Shown: positions 1 through 7,991 of the stretch, one piece after another
Layout: every line of letters starts with the position of its first letter
How positions within the stretch are numbered: position 1 is the stretch's first letter
Assembly: GCA_021777055.1 (NCBI GenBank)
Contig: JAIQZO010000024.1
Location: forward strand, 248,001-312,000
Direction: 5' to 3'
DNA: 64,000 nucleotides
Source of the DNA: Candidatus Anammoxibacter sp.
GTDB lineage: Bacteria > Planctomycetota > Brocadiia > Brocadiales > Anammoxibacteraceae
Program-made: the position numbers and the translations under genes
The notes under the pieces: model-generated
The model's database searches: none
What the model was told of the DNA's origin: nothing
Seen by the model: only the letters and a program-made list of their open reading frames with translations

Positions 1-2
1 AA

Positions 3-158
3 GATCTGCCCGGCAACATTGGCGAAATAATCAAAAGCAACGAGGATATTGCGATACAAGAACTGGTTGATAAATTATACACAGAAGCAACAACCAGCAC
101 AGATGATGAAAACAAAAATGGCGAAGATACCACTATTTTAGGAATTGAAAAACAGTGA
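3..158 (+). CDS. C-terminal end of an unknown protein (5'-truncated by window edge)
   Basis: An open frame enters from the left edge and stops at TGA 156-158, giving 51 residues that end in an acidic, Thr/Asn-rich tail. No start is visible and I do not recognise the family. It converges on the mlaA-like gene, with a possible terminator hairpin between them. It is called from frame openness and plausible residue composition only. Confidence 0.45.
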   Translation, partial: DLPGNIGEIIKSNEDIAIQELVDKLYTEATTSTDDENKNGEDTTILGIEKQ

Positions 159-194
159 ATAATTCACAGGGCAACATTTTTATCCACTCTCAAA

Positions 195-241
195 CACTGT
201 GGCAAGAGAAGGAATTTAATATCCTGCTATTTACCACAGTG
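195..241. terminator. Possible bidirectional terminator hairpin
   Basis: Perfect 8-bp arms CACTGTGG (195-202) and CCACAGTG (234-241) enclose a 31-nt loop. It sits between the convergent ends of the truncated left-edge gene and the mlaA-like gene. There is no long T-run on either side, so termination is inferred from position and symmetry. Confidence 0.35.
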
Positions 242-305
242 AAAAACAAAAATCTTAAATCAGACTGGTAAAACAAAGAGTTTATACTGCATTAAGTGGG
301 CCAGA

Positions 306-1157
306 TTACTCTTCAATCTTCTTGTTACGATTCTGCACATATGCTTCCTGTATACCTATATATGGGTCAATTGAGGCTTCTTTAGCACTTTCATAAAGTT
401 CACCTTCATCTAACGCAAAATCATTAAAGGTATCATAAGGTCTACCTAATGACGCCCATGGTGTTACAAATAGTGAAAGAAATGTTAATGGATTCATTGC
501 AAGATCACCTACAAACCCTACGGAATCACGCACACTTGACGGTCCTATAAAAGGCCATACAATATAAGTCCCATTATCCATTCCATATTTAGCAAGAGTT
601 TGACCAAAATCTTCCTCCTGCATTTCCAAGTGAAATAATTTAGAGGCTGGATCAAATAAACCTGCCACACCTATAGTTGTATTAACCAGCAAACGAGCAA
701 CCTCAATACCGGCCTTTTTAGCCTTTCCCTGGAAAAGGCAATTTAAAAACCTGCCTGGAGTCCCAATATTAAGGAAAAACTTCCTTACGCTTTCACGCGC
801 CTTTTCAGGAACAACATAGTTATACCCCTTGTTTCCTGGTTTAATAACGTGCGTGTACACTTTATCATTAAACCCAAACATCGCCCTGTTAAAAGATCCC
901 CAATTATCTTCAATTGCAACCGAATGAGCCTCGATATCCGAAAGATCACCTGCAACATCAAAGTCATCAAAATCGTCAAAACTATCATCCGAACTAGTAT
1001 CAGCGCTATCCACCTCCATAAGTGTGGAACTTTCTTCTTTCACCAGATTTTCCAACACCTGATCAGTGTTTGATGGCGAGTCATCAGCATAAGCAGTCAA
1101 ACCAAGTATGCTGATTATCAAAACAGAAAAAAAGTTAAACACCATGTTCTTTCTCAT
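306..1157 (-). CDS. mlaA: MlaA (VacJ) family outer-membrane lipid-transport protein
   Basis: 283 aa. The region from about residue 85 to 275 has MlaA family hallmarks: NWGSFNRAMFGFND near 85, then RFLNCLFQGK, and a segment containing EEDFGQTLAKYG and YIVWPFIGPSS. In Proteobacteria MlaA is a donut-shaped outer-membrane protein that takes phospholipid from the outer leaflet and passes it to periplasmic MlaC. The N-terminus is a signal peptide ending AYA at residues 22-24 and has no lipobox cysteine, so unlike E. coli MlaA it is probably not a lipoprotein. Residues 57-67 form an acidic/aromatic repeat with Phe at 60, 63 and 66, echoed in the neighbouring RND protein. It is last in a minus-strand set: mlaC-like, RND, mlaA. 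Family assignment is secure; cargo is unknown. Confidence 0.93.
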   Translation of the reverse strand: MRKNMVFNFFSVLIISILGLTAYADDSPSNTDQVLENLVKEESSTLMEVDSADTSSDDSFDDFDDFDVAGDLSDIEAHSVAIEDNWGSFNRAMFGFNDKVYTHVIKPGNKGYNYVVPEKARESVRKFFLNIGTPGRFLNCLFQGKAKKAGIEVARLLVNTTIGVAGLFDPASKLFHLEMQEEDFGQTLAKYGMDNGTYIVWPFIGPSSVRDSVGFVGDLAMNPLTFLSLFVTPWASLGRPYDTFNDFALDEGELYESAKEASIDPYIGIQEAYVQNRNKKIEE

Positions 1158-1313
1158 ATCTTCCCCCTGTTGTTCACAAAAAAAATATCAAATATACGTA
1201 CATTAAATTATCTACCACAACTCTCTTTTTGAGCTTTTTCAATAATGCATCAAACAGAGCTTAAACCAGAAAATGATGTAAGGCGCTTCAACCATACATT
1301 AAGTTTGGCAATT

Positions 1314-3812
1314 CTAAGTCACAATTTGTTTCCCAAATGGCTTAAATACAATTATCAGCCTTGGAAGCAATGTTAATGCTGTTAAAAGTGCAATCAGCAT
1401 TGCTAGTCCGGTAAGAAGGCCGAAAAGGATTGTGGGAATAAAATTTGAGAATACCAGAATAGAGAAGCCCACAATAATTGTAAGTGATGTATAATACATG
1501 GCGTTCCCAATACTCCCATGGCAACGGTGCATTGCACCGATATAATCACCATCAACTTTATACTCATCTCCAAACCTGTGGATATAATGAATCGTATCAT
1601 CAACTGCAATTCCAATGCTTATCGCCGCAATGGTAATAGTCATCATATCCAACGGCAACCCTGCAAGCCCCATCACACCAAGCACCGCAATAGCGGATAG
1701 TATATTGGGAATAATGGCAATCAATGCTATTTTTAATGAACGGAACAACACCATAAACATAACCATCAAGGCAATTACAACAAACCCAATGGACATTATC
1801 TGCGAGCTGAAAAGGCTCTGCAGCATATTATTGTAAAGAACCATTATGCCGGCAATATGAACGCGGTTCTCACTCAAGCCAAGATGATTCTCCATACCCA
1901 ACTTAATCTTTTGAAGTAAATTGTTTCGCTTTAAATCCTCCATAGAGTCCTTTATACGGATAGATAAACGAGCCTGACTATCTTTCACTGAAACATATGG
2001 AGTAAGAACCATATCTTTAAAATTATCAGGTAGTTGGGAATACAAAAGTGCTAGCTGAAAATTATTAAGAGGTTTACCTTCGTTAAATCCCTCTGCAACC
2101 TCCATCATCGTTCCCATAGACAACACTTTTCCAATTTCAGGTAATTCCTCAAGGTAATTATGAATCCTTTTAATTAAGTCCATCTTGTCCGATGTGAACC
2201 AGTATTGATCCGCATCCTTCACCTCATCAAACTCATCAAACTCATCAAACTCATCATCCAAACCTTCAGTGGAAACAGAACTCGCTTCTTTTGTTGTCAT
2301 ACTAGGAAAATTCACTATAATATCCAGTGGCGTAGTACCTCCCAATTCCTCATCAATAACCTTCATCCCTTTGTATATCTCAGTGGATTCCCGAAAATAA
2401 TCGATAAAGCTGTTTTCAACTGTAAGAAAGGATATACCAATAGCAATCACAACGACTAACAAGCCAGTTGAAATAAATATGGCTTTTTCGTTGTTCTGGG
2501 TTACCTTTGCCAAAATACGTGTAAATGATTGCCCAAACGGTCTTTCCTTGCTTAATTTACATTTAGGAAGGATAAGGAGAATTGCCGGAAAGAGAAGAAA
2601 TGTTATAACAAGAGAGACTAGAAGTCCCACACTCATCATCCATCCAAACGTGATTACAGGCAGAATATCACAAAGCAACAATGATCCGAAACCGGCAATT
2701 GTTGTTAATGTAGTGTAGAAACATGGTACAAACTTGGAAAACAGGGTCTCCTTGACAAGCATCTTTTGTGTCCAGTCCGGATTTTCACGCTCAACTTCTC
2801 TGTAACGGACAATCAAGTGGATAGTCAATGCCATTGTAATAATAAGCTGGAGAGAAATGAAATTTGAAGATATTACAGTCACCTCCCACTTGAATATTCC
2901 CAGCAACCCCATCATTGCAAGCACAGAAAGAGAACAGCAGAGCATGGGCAAAACCACCCATATAATTTTTCTGAAAATAACTCCCAGCATTATAATCAAA
3001 AAGATAATAATACCGATCCCAAAAACTTTGATATCTTTTCTAATATACGTCACCATGTCATCGGTAATCATTGATACGCCGCCGAGAAACAGTTCCGCAT
3101 CATCCCTGTAACCCGTCATTATTTCACGAATAGCAGCAATATCACTGTGCTTCTCTTTGTCCAGCCTAACCTTAAATCCTCTATACGCAGTATTAAGCTG
3201 GTCAAGTTCGGAACGCTCATCATGAGTAATGGTTTTACCGGCCAATTTCTGCTTTAGATCCTGCCGTCTGGAAACAATCGTTTTGAACTCTTCATTATCG
3301 GCAAGATTGATCACAAGTGCAGTCATCTTCAAATCTTTACTGATAAGAAGCTCTCTGTATATGGGACTATTAGTTAACTCGGTGCGAGCTAATTCGATAT
3401 CGACCTTCGGGTGTTCAAGGTTTTTGATATTACCCAACAGCTCTGTCATAGGAACTGGAGGATTATTTAACAGTGGTACGTCAAGAATTGTAAAAACAGA
3501 ACTAACACGTTCTATGGTATTTAATTCATCCCGTAACTGTCCAAGATTTTTAAGCGTATCAGGAGCAAGGATATCCCCTTTCGGCTTATAGGTCATCAGC
3601 AGGTACCTGCTTGTACCATAAGTCTTATTTATATTACGGAAATACTTGAAGTCCTCATCATTCTCAAGTATCAGGGAATCCGCAGATGCATCAAGTCTAA
3701 AATCCTTAACATTAAGCCAAAAATAGAAGAACATCCCTGACAATAGAAGTAAAACAATAATCGGTCTGTATAAAACGTTCCTGGTATAAAAATTCAGAAT
3801 AGATGAAAACAT
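1314..3812 (-). CDS. RND-superfamily (MMPL/HpnN-type) lipid transporter
   Basis: 832 aa with the two-fold RND layout: one N-terminal membrane helix (about 15-33), a periplasmic domain, a block of helices from about 255, a second periplasmic domain, and a C-terminal block of helices from about 685. ISIGIAVDDTIHYIHRF near residue 735 is the charged TM4-type motif of MMPL/HpnN proteins, with paired Asp residues expected in proton coupling. The family moves hydrophobic molecules such as hopanoids or mycolate lipids. Residues 517-530 are a run of D/E-(D/E)-F triplets in the predicted second periplasmic loop, encoded by 9-bp DNA repeats at about 2220-2262. It lies between mlaC-like and mlaA-like genes, which suggests it supplies the inner-membrane energy step usually provided by the MlaFEDB ABC transporter. 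The substrate is inferred, not seen. Confidence 0.9.
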   Translation of the reverse strand: MFSSILNFYTRNVLYRPIIVLLLLSGMFFYFWLNVKDFRLDASADSLILENDEDFKYFRNINKTYGTSRYLLMTYKPKGDILAPDTLKNLGQLRDELNTIERVSSVFTILDVPLLNNPPVPMTELLGNIKNLEHPKVDIELARTELTNSPIYRELLISKDLKMTALVINLADNEEFKTIVSRRQDLKQKLAGKTITHDERSELDQLNTAYRGFKVRLDKEKHSDIAAIREIMTGYRDDAELFLGGVSMITDDMVTYIRKDIKVFGIGIIIFLIIMLGVIFRKIIWVVLPMLCCSLSVLAMMGLLGIFKWEVTVISSNFISLQLIITMALTIHLIVRYREVERENPDWTQKMLVKETLFSKFVPCFYTTLTTIAGFGSLLLCDILPVITFGWMMSVGLLVSLVITFLLFPAILLILPKCKLSKERPFGQSFTRILAKVTQNNEKAIFISTGLLVVVIAIGISFLTVENSFIDYFRESTEIYKGMKVIDEELGGTTPLDIIVNFPSMTTKEASSVSTEGLDDEFDEFDEFDEVKDADQYWFTSDKMDLIKRIHNYLEELPEIGKVLSMGTMMEVAEGFNEGKPLNNFQLALLYSQLPDNFKDMVLTPYVSVKDSQARLSIRIKDSMEDLKRNNLLQKIKLGMENHLGLSENRVHIAGIMVLYNNMLQSLFSSQIMSIGFVVIALMVMFMVLFRSLKIALIAIIPNILSAIAVLGVMGLAGLPLDMMTITIAAISIGIAVDDTIHYIHRFGDEYKVDGDYIGAMHRCHGSIGNAMYYTSLTIIVGFSILVFSNFIPTILFGLLTGLAMLIALLTALTLLPRLIIVFKPFGKQIVT

Positions 3813-3930
3813 AAGGATGCTAAGTTTATATTATATGAAAATAGAAAAAACTGATGTTATTGTTGCGAAAAAGTCATTATTTTGCCTTAAACAGAAAAAA
3901 CCTTAGAACGGAAAAGAAACACTAGCTACT

Positions 3931-4551
3931 TTAACTCGTTTTTTTTTCAGCAATTAATTTATTTTCCAGATTCTTTTCTTTCATTATCTTTAGCAGATCG
4001 TCAGGTGTACCAGTTGAAAGGATATGATTGTATTGTGAACGGTATGTGTGTACTATACTAACACCTTCAACTTTGACATCGTATATCTTCCACCTACCAT
4101 CAGAATTCATCATCGAGTATAGCACCGTATACTTCTTTCCCTTAGATACCAAAAATGTTGGGGCCTGTACCTTATTTTTACCTATAACCTTAATAGGCTC
4201 AAAAATTACCGTTTCATCGCTAAACATGTCTAGTTTGCTAGAATAAATGTGCTGAATTAACTCAACAAAATAGTTCGTAAACTCATCTCTCTGCGCAGAA
4301 TTAAACTTGGTCCAGCTCTCTTTTCCCAAGGACAATTTCGCCATTAAAGGGAAGCTAAATACCGATTCGGTAATCTCAATAACTTTGTCTTTTTTCTGGT
4401 CCATAGGCATCTCTTTATTGGACAGAACCTCCAGAACACCATTTACTGATGTTTTCAATATCTTTTCTGCATCTGCAACAGAGTCAGCATTTACAACAGC
4501 AACTTGTAATAAGACGAACGAAAATACCAACAAACATAAAATCTTTTTCAT
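3931..4551 (-). CDS. mlaC: MlaC/Ttg2D family periplasmic lipid-binding protein
   Basis: 206 aa with a clear signal peptide ending near VNADS (residues 19-23). The body matches the MlaC/Ttg2D (toluene tolerance) fold: an N-terminal helical part with VFSFPLMAKLSLGKESW and LNFNSAQRDEFTNYF-like features, and a C-terminal YDVKVEGVSIVHTYRSQYNHIL stretch typical of the family. MlaC ferries phospholipid between outer-membrane MlaA and an inner-membrane transporter. It is first in the set, followed by the RND gene after about 120 bp and then the mlaA-like gene. No mlaD, mlaE or mlaF gene is present in the window. Length is normal for the family. Confidence 0.9.
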   Translation of the reverse strand: MKKILCLLVFSFVLLQVAVVNADSVADAEKILKTSVNGVLEVLSNKEMPMDQKKDKVIEITESVFSFPLMAKLSLGKESWTKFNSAQRDEFTNYFVELIQHIYSSKLDMFSDETVIFEPIKVIGKNKVQAPTFLVSKGKKYTVLYSMMNSDGRWKIYDVKVEGVSIVHTYRSQYNHILSTGTPDDLLKIMKEKNLENKLIAEKKTS

Positions 4552-4641
4552 AACATACTCCTATCTCAAATTTCTTAAACAATTTTAATAAATATGCTAA
4601 AGCTGAATTTTCCACCTAAACCGCAAAACGTATTAATTACT

Positions 4642-4662
4642 TATTAGTAATCATCACTAATA
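4642..4662. promoter_or_regulatory. Palindromic site upstream of mlaC-like gene
   Basis: TATTAGT (4642-4648), a 7-nt spacer, then ACTAATA (4656-4662) form a perfect inverted repeat about 90 bp upstream of the mlaC-like start. Position and symmetry suit a repressor operator or promoter element for the lipid-transport genes. In such AT-rich DNA a chance palindrome is quite possible. Confidence 0.2.
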
Positions 4663-4806
4663 ACGAATAATAATATATAAATACATTTAACATGTCAACT
4701 AAATAAATAAAATCCGGATCATCAAACCATATCAACGGCAATTAAGATGTATCTAGTTTTAAAATCATTAGTTAAACTGTTTTTCCCACCCATTAAAAAC
4801 AGTATC

Positions 4807-5205
4807 CTATCTTATCTCTACCTTTGGCGAACTGGGACGAGAATGCCCCCACGGATTTACCATACTTGCAGGTAATGGATTTGTTTTTGAACACCTGATT
4901 ACAGTTCCTTCAGCCTTTACTTCTATCTGCTTTCCCGTATAACGATAAGAGGAAACAAGGATTTCCATACCAATATAATCAGCACTTATCTCTATCTCAC
5001 CATTATCATCTGATTTTACCTCAACTCTACCCCTGCTCCGTTTTACTACTTTAAGATCAAACACTTCACCGGACAAAGGCTCCCCGTCATCATTGTTAAT
5101 TATCCGTATAGTTACATTTCCCTGGGTTTCGTTACCAGCAAAAACGTTAACAGCAAAGACGGCCCACATAACAATGACCAAAAAAGAGATAATATTTTTT
5201 TTCAT
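4807..5205 (-). CDS. Small exported protein with a possible beta-sandwich (Cna-B-like) domain
   Basis: 132 aa with a signal peptide ending around VFAG (residues 21-24). The mature part, starting NVTIRIINNDDGEPLSGEVF, reads like a carboxypeptidase-regulatory or Cna-B-type beta sandwich, where a leading strand is followed by a 'decoration of the basic state' loop. Two further strands surround DDNGEIEISADYIGMEI. The C-terminal 25 residues are Pro/Ser-rich and look disordered. It ends 48 bp after the start of the region downstream of mlaC and precedes the LarE fusion on the same strand. No enzymatic motif is visible, and a structural or binding role is only a guess. Confidence 0.7.
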   Translation of the reverse strand: MKKNIISFLVIVMWAVFAVNVFAGNETQGNVTIRIINNDDGEPLSGEVFDLKVVKRSRGRVEVKSDDNGEIEISADYIGMEILVSSYRYTGKQIEVKAEGTVIRCSKTNPLPASMVNPWGHSRPSSPKVEIR

Positions 5206-5252
5206 TATTGTTTATTCCCAAAAAATTTTTTAATGAATGAGCAAAAATAACC

Positions 5253-6584
5253 CTAATCAGAAAAAGAGTCTATCCCCTTATTTGCAAGAGCATCGGCAAC
5301 ACTGTTTTCACACCTTGGCACATGTATAACTTCCCACCTGTCAATCTGTCTTAAAAATGACATAACTTCGTTATACAGAGGTAAAAGATTCTTGTTTCTA
5401 ACCTTATACGCTCCGTTTATCTGCTTTACCAATAGTTCACTGTCCAACTTAAAGACAACCTGCACTGGCCCCTTCTTTACAACAGTCTCCAGTGCCTTTA
5501 TCAATGCCTTATACTCTGCTACGTTATTTGTTACCACCCCTATGTACTCAGAAAGCTCCTCAACTAAAACAGCAGATGAACCGGCTACATCATTTTGGCC
5601 ATAAATAGCAACACCGATACCCGCCTTACCAGGGTTTCCCCTTGACGCACCATCTGTAAACACGGTGAAGATAGAAAAGTCATCATGTTTCTTAACAACG
5701 CTACTTTTCTTCCCTCTTTCATCAGGTACTTGATCGTCAATTAACAAACCGGTATTTCCGTACCCCTTCTCCTCATCTGCCAACACCTCATTCATGCTTC
5801 CACTTCGTAGCCCTTCAAGGTCAACAGTAACATAAGTAAAACCAATACTTTTCAACTTTTTAACTACCCCTGACCTGACATCACTATCCATAACTCTCTC
5901 AATATCAATCAAAGGGACTTCTATTCTAGCAATTGTACCATGGTGGCGTACACGAAAACTTTTAAACCCAGCTTCCCTAAGAAAATCCTCTGACTTAATA
6001 ATCATATCAAGCTTATCAACCGTTATCTTCTGCCCATACGGGATCCTGGACGACAAACAGGCAAATGCAGGTTTATTCCATGTTGAAAGACCTAAGAATT
6101 TAGACATCTCCCTTACATCCTTTTTTGTTAACCCTGCCTCCCTAAGCGGGCCCCGGCTACCAAGCTCCATAGCAGCCCTAAGTCCCGGTCTAAAATCTCC
6201 TGTGTCATCAAGATTAGATCCGTCAGCAATGTTTTTGAAATCGACCTCTTTAGCAACATCTTTTAGCTTACTAAAGAGTTCTGTCTTACAAAAATAACAC
6301 CTGTTGGCAGGATTTTTGGCAAAGTTTTCTACAGAAAGCTCATTTGTCCTCAAGATTTTATGTCCAATCCCTATCTCTTTTGCCACCTTTTTCGCCTCAT
6401 TTAGCTCAAATTCAGGATAAGTTTCAGATACAGCCGTAACAGCTATTGCCTTTTCACCCAAAACATCACTGCACACCTTTGCTAATAAAGCACTGTCAAC
6501 ACCTCCAGAAAAAGCAACAACTACACTTTCAAGACCTTTGATCAAACTCTTAAGGCCGTCTAACTGTTTTTCTTTATTTATCAT
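5253..6584 (-). CDS. larE: LarE-type sulfur-insertion enzyme fused to ribonuclease HI
   Basis: 443 aa. Residues about 5-270 are a LarE-family PP-loop ATPase: VVVAFSGGVDSALLAK is the nucleotide-binding loop, followed by NRCYFCKTELF (Cys96, Cys99) and FACLSSRIPYG (Cys176). LarE adenylates and thiolates the pyridinium dicarboxylate precursor of the lactate-racemase nickel cofactor. The three-cysteine pattern is the one linked to [4Fe-4S] LarE proteins rather than single-cysteine sacrificial enzymes. Residues about 303-440 are a complete RNase HI domain with acidic residues in FTDGASRGNPG, NNVAEYKAL, KLDSELLVKQ and SVADALAN; that domain cuts RNA in RNA-DNA hybrids. An upstream Met would add 22 hydrophobic residues (start 6650). 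I prefer 6584 because LarE proteins begin just before this point and the catalytic Cys then falls at 176. No larB or larC gene is nearby. Confidence 0.9.
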   Translation of the reverse strand: MINKEKQLDGLKSLIKGLESVVVAFSGGVDSALLAKVCSDVLGEKAIAVTAVSETYPEFELNEAKKVAKEIGIGHKILRTNELSVENFAKNPANRCYFCKTELFSKLKDVAKEVDFKNIADGSNLDDTGDFRPGLRAAMELGSRGPLREAGLTKKDVREMSKFLGLSTWNKPAFACLSSRIPYGQKITVDKLDMIIKSEDFLREAGFKSFRVRHHGTIARIEVPLIDIERVMDSDVRSGVVKKLKSIGFTYVTVDLEGLRSGSMNEVLADEEKGYGNTGLLIDDQVPDERGKKSSVVKKHDDFSIFTVFTDGASRGNPGKAGIGVAIYGQNDVAGSSAVLVEELSEYIGVVTNNVAEYKALIKALETVVKKGPVQVVFKLDSELLVKQINGAYKVRNKNLLPLYNEVMSFLRQIDRWEVIHVPRCENSVADALANKGIDSFSD

Positions 6585-6823
6585 AAAAACTACACTTTGA
6601 GGATTTAATCCATATGATAACAGCAAATACAATACCAAACAAAATAACAATAAAAATAAACCATAACCATAAAAAAAGTTATATCAATTCACATTGAAAA
6701 GATACTATATTTATTATCTAAAACCACACGCACCGGCCTAAGCCTTGCCGCAAAAACGAGTTAACAACAAACGTAAGATAAAAACATCCTTGTGCTAACC
6801 TATTCAGTATTTTAACTTTTAGC

Positions 6824-6871
6824 CACTTTTGTTACTTTAGTCACTTTTGTTACTTTAGTCACTTTTATGTT
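6824..6871. repeat. 18-bp tandem repeat, about 2.6 copies
   Basis: The unit CACTTTTGTTACTTTAGT occurs exactly at 6824-6841 and 6842-6859, followed by a partial copy that runs into the nadA stop codon (6865-6867). It lies directly after nadA on its transcribed strand. I see no coding role. Confidence 0.8.
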
Positions 6872-7773
6872 ATTGCCAGCATCTTCTCTATAGTACTCCG
6901 AGCCTTTGCAGCGATATCCTCTCTGACTGTTACCACTGGTTCAAGGTCTTCCAATGCCCATAATACCTTTTCCAGACTGTTTAGTTTCATATTTGGACAA
7001 TCGGCCAACTTAAGAACGTGGAAAAACTCCTTATCCGGGTTTTCATTCTTTAGCCGGTGAATTATACCGCTTTCCGTTCCAATAAAGAACTTTTTTGCAC
7101 TGCTTTCAGCGACATACCTTATTATACCAGTAGTGCTGGCGACGTGATGTGCCAAATCGACAACGTCTCTTGTACACTCTGGATGTACAACTATTAAGGC
7201 ATCCGGGTGATCCTTTTTAAATTTCTCAACATACTCCCCTGTAATTCGATGATGAGTCGGGCAAAACCCCTCCCACATTATCATTTCACGGCCTAACTGC
7301 TGGGATACATAATCACCCAAACTCTTGTCAGGAATAAACATTATCTGTTTGTCCTCCGGAATAGAGGAAACTACCTTTACCGCATTTGCGGAGGTGCAAC
7401 ATATATCAACCTCTGCCTTAACATCTGCGGTACTGTTAACATAACAAACAACAACAGCGTCAGGATATTCCTTCTTCTTTTCTCTTAACTCCCTTGCTGT
7501 CACCATCGCCGCCATAGGGCATCCGGCATTAACATCGGGAATAACAACCTTTTTGTCAGGACAAATTATTGCCGCCGTCTCCGCCATGAAGTGCACACCA
7601 CAAAAGATTATCACATCTGCATCTGTTTTACGGGCAGTTTGTGAAAGGCCAAGGGAGTCACCGACAAAATCAGCCACATCCTGCACATCCCCTCTTTGAT
7701 AATTATGGGACAAGATAATAGCGTTTCTTTCTTTTTTAAGCTCCTCAATTCTTTTTACAAGCGAGTTTTCCAT
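6865..7773 (-). CDS. nadA: Quinolinate synthase NadA
   Basis: 302 aa, full length for the shorter NadA type. It condenses iminoaspartate with dihydroxyacetone phosphate to quinolinate in NAD biosynthesis, using a [4Fe-4S] cluster. The start of the protein carries the family motif LSHNYQRGDVQDVADFVGDS. Three cluster cysteines are visible in context: FCGVHFMAETA (Cys58), WEGFCPTHHRIT and ADCPNMKLNSL. VHPECTRDVVDLAHHVASTTGI and GTESGIIHRL are further conserved blocks. nadB and nadC are not in this window. It is transcribed away from the tRNA-Val gene, which shares the short intergenic region. The start at 7773 gives the normal N-terminus. Confidence 0.97.
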   Translation of the reverse strand: MENSLVKRIEELKKERNAIILSHNYQRGDVQDVADFVGDSLGLSQTARKTDADVIIFCGVHFMAETAAIICPDKKVVIPDVNAGCPMAAMVTARELREKKKEYPDAVVVCYVNSTADVKAEVDICCTSANAVKVVSSIPEDKQIMFIPDKSLGDYVSQQLGREMIMWEGFCPTHHRITGEYVEKFKKDHPDALIVVHPECTRDVVDLAHHVASTTGIIRYVAESSAKKFFIGTESGIIHRLKNENPDKEFFHVLKLADCPNMKLNSLEKVLWALEDLEPVVTVREDIAAKARSTIEKMLAIT

Positions 7774-7787
7774 TACTATAATTTCTA

Positions 7788-7817
7788 TTGATAAAAAAAT
7801 GGTTGTTATGATATAAT
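7788..7817 (+). promoter_or_regulatory. Probable sigma-70 promoter of tRNA-Val
   Basis: TTGATA (7788-7793) and a perfect TATAAT (7812-7817) are separated by 18 bp. The tRNA starts 18 bp after the -10 box, a suitable distance for a short leader. It lies in the divergent region between nadA and the tRNA gene. Confidence 0.6.
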
Positions 7818-7834
7818 CTCAAACGTACTTTTTG

Positions 7835-7911
7835 GGGCGATTAGCTCAGTTGGCTAGAGCACTTGCTCGACAAGCAAGGGGTCACTGGTTCGAGTCCAGT
7901 ATCGCCCACCA
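7835..7911 (+). tRNA. tRNA-Val(GAC), CCA end encoded, with C at position 33
   Basis: 77 nt cloverleaf. Acceptor stem GGGCGAT pairs with ATCGCCC; the D arm has GCTC/GAGC with GG in the loop; the anticodon stem CTTGC/GCAAG encloses the loop TCGACAA; the variable loop is GGGTC; the T arm ACTGG/CCAGT has loop TTCGAGT. Discriminator A and CCA follow at 7908-7911. The anticodon read from the 7-nt loop is GAC, valine. The base before it (position 33) is C rather than the near-universal U. Confidence 0.92.
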
Positions 7912-7991
7912 TTATAGCAAAATGGTTTACGCAAAATCAAACCGGATAAATAGCCATGGCATTTAACCGCTAATTGTCAGGAGGAAAAAAT

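Noticed and set aside
785-988. Overlapping open frame inside the mlaA-like gene
   Set aside because: It is in another frame of a well-supported gene, with no start signal and no recognisable domain.
2220-2262. 9-bp DNA repeat as a regulatory or structural repeat
   Set aside because: It lies in frame inside the RND gene and simply encodes the D/E-F triplets.
6824-6871. Tandem repeat as a short CRISPR array
   Set aside because: The 18-bp units are directly adjacent with no spacers between them.
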